From Jatrophihabitans sp. (GTDB lineage Bacteria > Actinomycetota > Actinomycetes > Mycobacteriales > Jatrophihabitantaceae): a DNA stretch of 42,070 bases. Below the pieces are notes generated by a model. The model had not been told where the DNA came from. It ran no database searches and saw nothing but the letters and a program-made list of their open reading frames with translations. Positions 39,042-42,070 of this stretch are shown piece after piece. The first letter of the stretch is position 1; each line of letters starts with the position of its first letter. Both the position numbers and the translations under genes were made by a program. The stretch spans positions 1-42,070 of the forward strand of contig JAICIE010000015.1 in the NCBI GenBank assembly GCA_025924515.1, written 5' to 3'.

Positions 39042-41528
39042 TCAGCCGAGTGTCAGCGTGCCGGGCGGGTGTTCGTGCCCGGTGCCGTCCGGTCCGAGGA
39101 GGAGGAACGGGACCGGGGAGTCGACCTCGATGCGGCGGCCATCGACGGAGACGCGGATGAGGCCGGCCGGCGTCGGCGCGGCGCCCTCGAATCGGTCGAC
39201 AAGGCCAAGTGCGGGGGCGATCCGCGCTTTCGCGAAGCCCGGCTCAGCGGGGGTGACACCGAGCAAGCCGACGACCAGATCTCTCGTGGGGGTCGAGCTC
39301 CACCCGTGCACGGGTGTACCCCAGCCCCAGCATTCGCCGAAGGTGTCGTAGTCGTCCAGGAACACCGACCATCGCCGAATGCTCGCGAGCAAGAGGTCCG
39401 GCCGCCCGGCCAGCAGATACGCGTCGTGCACGACGTGCGCGGCGAACGGCTCGGCGACGACGGTCTCGCGCTCGGCATTCCAGTCGATGCGCTGTACGCC
39501 GCGCATCTGGTCCAGCATCTTCTGCTGGTCGTAGCCGCCGGCCCCACCGATCCAGGAGCGCACGGCCTGACGATCGGGGTCGCCGATCCAGTCCAGGATC
39601 CGGCTCCAGCGGTGCTGCGGCGCGAGCCCGGAGACTATTGCGAGTGCGCCGGCGAGCTGCGATGCGGGCGGCTGCGCTGTTCCGTCGAGCGCGTGATCGA
39701 CGTAGGTGCCGCGCGGCTGGTCCCAGAATCGCTCGAAGCCCCGGGCGCTGCGGGCATGCAGGTCCCTCGCCCAGGCGGCGTCGCCCGGGTTGTCGAGAAA
39801 GGCGGCGATGTCGGCGTAATCGCAGAGAGCTCGTGCCCACAGCCCGGTGAGGATTGCGCTTTGCCCGGTGAGGAAGATGCTCGACCAGTCGACCAGGTTC
39901 CACTCCGGCACGTTGGCGAGCACGCCGTCCTCGTCGATGTAGGGCAGGTACCAGTCGAGGATCCGTCGGACTGTTGGTGCGGCCGCCTCGACCGCGCGCC
40001 GGTCTCCCGTGTAGCGAAGCAGGTTATGGACACCGCGGACCCAGTAGAGCGACCAGTCCGGAATGGTCGTCGTGCCGCTGTATTCGATCTCGCCGACGAC
40101 GCTCATCGGCAGGATGCCGTCCGGCCGCGGCGAGTTGCCCAATTCGACGTACCAGCGGGCCATCCGCCAGTCGGTCGACGTCGTGAGGTGAACCGACTGA
40201 TGCACGACCCCGTCGCCCACCCAAGCGCGCTGTTCCCGTGTCGGGCAGTCGATGTATGCGTCGAGCGCGTTGAGCGTCACGGTGCGGCGACCCGCTGCGT
40301 AAAGGGCGTCGAGTTCCGGGTCGCTCGAGCGAAAATACGCTTCTCCGGTGATCGGGTAGACCCGCTCGCGGACGGTCAAACCCGTGATAGTGATCGCGGC
40401 CGGCGACGGTGCCGTCACCAGGGCGGTCACGTAACGGAAGCCGTTGACCTCCAGCGCCTCGAAGTGATCGCCGTTCCCGCGGGCGATGTAGCGGGCGCCG
40501 GTGCGTGGCGTGGAAACAACCGCGGCGTCGTCCTCGGTGGCGGGCTTTTCCCGATAGAGCAGATCGACGACGGTGCCCTCGGGCGCGCCGATCGTGAACT
40601 CGACCAGTCCTGCGACGACTCGGCCGAAGTCGATCAATACCGCGCGAGTCGCACCGGCGGCCGCATCGAAACAGATTCCGGACGAATCCGCCGACTCCAG
40701 TTCGTGCGTGAACCGGCGCCAGTTCGTGAGGACGTGGTTGACGGGGTGGTCGCCGGGCTCGGTTGCCCCCAACTCTTCGCGCCCGATCGCCGCGGACACC
40801 GGCGACACGCGCTCGTCACCATGAGCGCCGATGGGGCGTGGTAGCAGCGCGCCATACGGGTCAGTCGGCGGCTGCGACCGCGCCATCGAGCCCATGTGGG
40901 TCGCGGGCAGGATCGAGGCCGTCACCCACCCCTCGCCGGCACCCTCGCGCCAGTTGGCGTCGAGGAGCCGGGCGTCAAAGATTTCGACCGGAACTCCGTC
41001 GATGCCCGCAAGCGGCGCGGTCGTCCACGCCGGCGCCGCCTTTCCCTGCCACGACGCGTCGGTGGCGACCACGTCCCGCTCAAGGTTCGCCTCTGCCACC
41101 AGCGCACCGACTCGGCCGAGGCCCTCGTTGAACGCGGCGGGCTGCCAGAACGAGTTGGCCACGCCGTAGTACGTGACGAGCGCCAGCAGGGTGTTCTCCC
41201 CCGCGCGCAGCGCCGGGGCGAGGTCGTATTGGTCGTATCGCAGTCGACGCGGTTGCGAACGAACGGGGCCGCGACCGATCTCCTGACCGTTGACGAACAA
41301 CACATAGCGGGAATCCGCGGTGATCCTCAACGGGGCCACGGCCGGCACCACATCGAGCGTGAAGCGCTTGCGGAGGAAGCTCCGGGCGAAGCGGCCACCG
41401 CCGGGGCCGTGCCACTGGGGCTCGCCGCCCGCTGCCGGTACGGGGTCCTCCAAGCCGATCCACGACCCCGTCCAGGACCGAGGCCACACCTTGATCCCAT
41501 CGATCTGCGCACTCATTTCGGTCATCAT
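39042..41528 (-). CDS. Cytoplasmic GH78 alpha-L-rhamnosidase
   Basis: An 828-residue enzyme removing terminal L-rhamnose from glycosides. The N-terminal beta domains include the substrate-side segment SRYVLFVNGQEIGRGPVR and an internal beta-sandwich; the catalytic (alpha/alpha)6 barrel follows. Asp427, Glu432 and Asp439 in DCPTREQRAWVGD correspond to the catalytic and binding acidic residues of Bacillus RhaB, and Glu732 in GECWGWG fits the catalytic base position. The ATG at 41528 is chosen because GGAAGGAG lies before it; a longer in-frame start adds 16 residues. There is no signal peptide, so imported rhamnosides are cleaved inside. It lies downstream of rhamnulokinase. Confidence 0.9.
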   Translation of the reverse strand: MMTEMSAQIDGIKVWPRSWTGSWIGLEDPVPAAGGEPQWHGPGGGRFARSFLRKRFTLDVVPAVAPLRITADSRYVLFVNGQEIGRGPVRSQPRRLRYDQYDLAPALRAGENTLLALVTYYGVANSFWQPAAFNEGLGRVGALVAEANLERDVVATDASWQGKAAPAWTTAPLAGIDGVPVEIFDARLLDANWREGAGEGWVTASILPATHMGSMARSQPPTDPYGALLPRPIGAHGDERVSPVSAAIGREELGATEPGDHPVNHVLTNWRRFTHELESADSSGICFDAAAGATRAVLIDFGRVVAGLVEFTIGAPEGTVVDLLYREKPATEDDAAVVSTPRTGARYIARGNGDHFEALEVNGFRYVTALVTAPSPAAITITGLTVRERVYPITGEAYFRSSDPELDALYAAGRRTVTLNALDAYIDCPTREQRAWVGDGVVHQSVHLTTSTDWRMARWYVELGNSPRPDGILPMSVVGEIEYSGTTTIPDWSLYWVRGVHNLLRYTGDRRAVEAAAPTVRRILDWYLPYIDEDGVLANVPEWNLVDWSSIFLTGQSAILTGLWARALCDYADIAAFLDNPGDAAWARDLHARSARGFERFWDQPRGTYVDHALDGTAQPPASQLAGALAIVSGLAPQHRWSRILDWIGDPDRQAVRSWIGGAGGYDQQKMLDQMRGVQRIDWNAERETVVAEPFAAHVVHDAYLLAGRPDLLLASIRRWSVFLDDYDTFGECWGWGTPVHGWSSTPTRDLVVGLLGVTPAEPGFAKARIAPALGLVDRFEGAAPTPAGLIRVSVDGRRIEVDSPVPFLLLGPDGTGHEHPPGTLTLG

Positions 41529-41632
41529 CGATCTCCGCTCCTTCCGGTCGCCGCAAACATGCTGGCTGAACTCCATGCGCGTTCGATGAAATGTCTCGCG
41601 ATGTCACAGAGCATCAGCCCAAGATTGTGTGG

Positions 41633-41657
41633 CACGGCTTCAGGGGTTTCAGCCGTG
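41633..41657. promoter_or_regulatory. Inverted repeat between rhamnulokinase and rhamnosidase genes
   Basis: CACGGCT-N11-AGCCGTG, perfect 7-bp arms, in the 206-bp gap between the two minus-strand genes. It could be a rhamnose-responsive operator or an intergenic terminator. Nearby repeats of GATG/TGTC (41585-41606) may be part of a promoter. Confidence 0.45.
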
Positions 41658-41734
41658 GCATGGGATTGCTCGACACTTGTTCGCACGCGGGCACGCCTAC
41701 TAGCGACCACAGGCCCCGAGAAGGCGCACCACAT

Positions 41735-42070
41735 TCAGGTTCGCGGCCGATAGGTCACGGTGCGGGTGGCCGGGATGAACTGCCGCAGCTCACGCAGCGA
41801 CCCGTTGATGACCCCGGCAGCTCGGGCCTGAACGAGGACGTTGCCGTATGCAGCGGCCTCCACCGGGCCGGCGACCACGGGCAGGCCGCAGGCATCGGCG
41901 GTCAGCTGGCACAGCAGGGTGTTCTGCGCCCCTCCACCGACGAGGTGCAACACCTCGACGCTACGGCCGGTGATCGCACATGCGTCGTCGAGCGTGCGCC
42001 GATATGCGGCGGCGAGGCTGTCGACGATGCACCGGGCCAGCTCCGCCGGCGAGGTGGGCACCGGCTGACC
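41735..42070 (-). CDS. rhaB: Rhamnulokinase, C-terminal part (cut by window end)
   Basis: The last 111 residues or so of a FGGY-family kinase; the frame is still open at the window end. SPAELARCIVDSLAAAYR, then VLHLVGGGAQNTLLCQLTADACG and AGPVEAAAYGNVLVQA match the ATP-binding C-domain of rhamnulokinase RhaB, with the typical GGGAQN and the Gly-Pro-Val-Glu-Ala run. The enzyme phosphorylates L-rhamnulose. It lies upstream of the rhamnosidase gene on the same strand, so an L-rhamnose locus continues to the right of this window. Other FGGY kinases are less likely. Confidence 0.88.
   Translation of the reverse strand, partial: GQPVPTSPAELARCIVDSLAAAYRRTLDDACAITGRSVEVLHLVGGGAQNTLLCQLTADACGLPVVAGPVEAAAYGNVLVQARAAGVINGSLRELRQFIPATRTVTYRPRT

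Overview
The window is a GC-rich (roughly 70 percent by eye) stretch of chromosome from an Actinomycetota species. The supporting signs are many GTG starts, dense genes with 1-4 bp stop/start overlaps, a GntR/FadR regulator, F420-type oxidoreductases, an actinobacterial VLRF1 protein, a FadE-style acyl-CoA dehydrogenase pair and a stand-alone LigD-like protein. I cannot name the genus. I see no transposase, integrase, phage gene, CRISPR array, tRNA or rRNA. No gene-free stretch reaches 300 bp; the longest gaps are the left edge (1-236) and 41529-41734.

Region 1 (237-10504) is a divergent catabolic locus. Six tightly spaced minus-strand genes encode an FAD oxidoreductase of the dimethylglycine/sarcosine dehydrogenase type with a GcvT half, a class I amidotransferase of the gamma-glutamyl hydrolase type, a FadR-type regulator, a glutamine-synthetase-like ligase, an aldehyde dehydrogenase and an SDR. 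On the plus strand across a 142-bp promoter region lie a choline-kinase-like phosphotransferase and an amino acid/choline-type permease. Together these look like uptake, gamma-glutamylation, oxidation and deglutamylation of an amine or amino alcohol, a Puu-like scheme in which the usual oxidase is replaced by a folate-linked enzyme. This is the best candidate for an undescribed pathway here. Directly downstream is an odd 236-bp tract almost free of T.

Region 2 (10511-14953) has a small cyclic-nucleotide-binding protein, both subunits of a 3-oxoacid CoA-transferase and a two-gene acyl-CoA dehydrogenase pair behind an inverted-repeat operator. Region 3 (15032-18824) holds amylosucrase coupled to an F420-dependent oxidoreductase, and a frameshifted MpaB-type oxygenase gene. 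Region 4 (18894-22743) runs on the plus strand: serine beta-lactamase-fold esterase, VLRF1 release-factor-like protein, F420/PPOX protein, HpnB-like glycosyltransferase and a small stress-type protein behind a possible SigB/SigF promoter.

Region 5 (22820-25300) is an overlapping three-gene unit of GT28 glycosyltransferase, polysaccharide deacetylase and SDR, possibly making a modified glycolipid. A DMT exporter, a membrane-anchored unknown protein with a YetF/DUF421 partner, an AIM24 protein, a FUSC-like membrane protein, a DUF309 protein and a STAS protein follow.

Region 6 (30662-38862) has an SDR coupled to a disulfide-oxidoreductase-like flavoprotein, a Tat-type Rieske lipoprotein, a LigD-like phosphoesterase-polymerase without ligase, an acyltransferase-SGNH membrane protein and an MFS transporter fused to a cyclic-nucleotide-binding domain. 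Region 7 (39042-42070) is the edge of an L-rhamnose locus: a cytoplasmic GH78 alpha-L-rhamnosidase and the C-terminal part of rhamnulokinase, cut by the window end.
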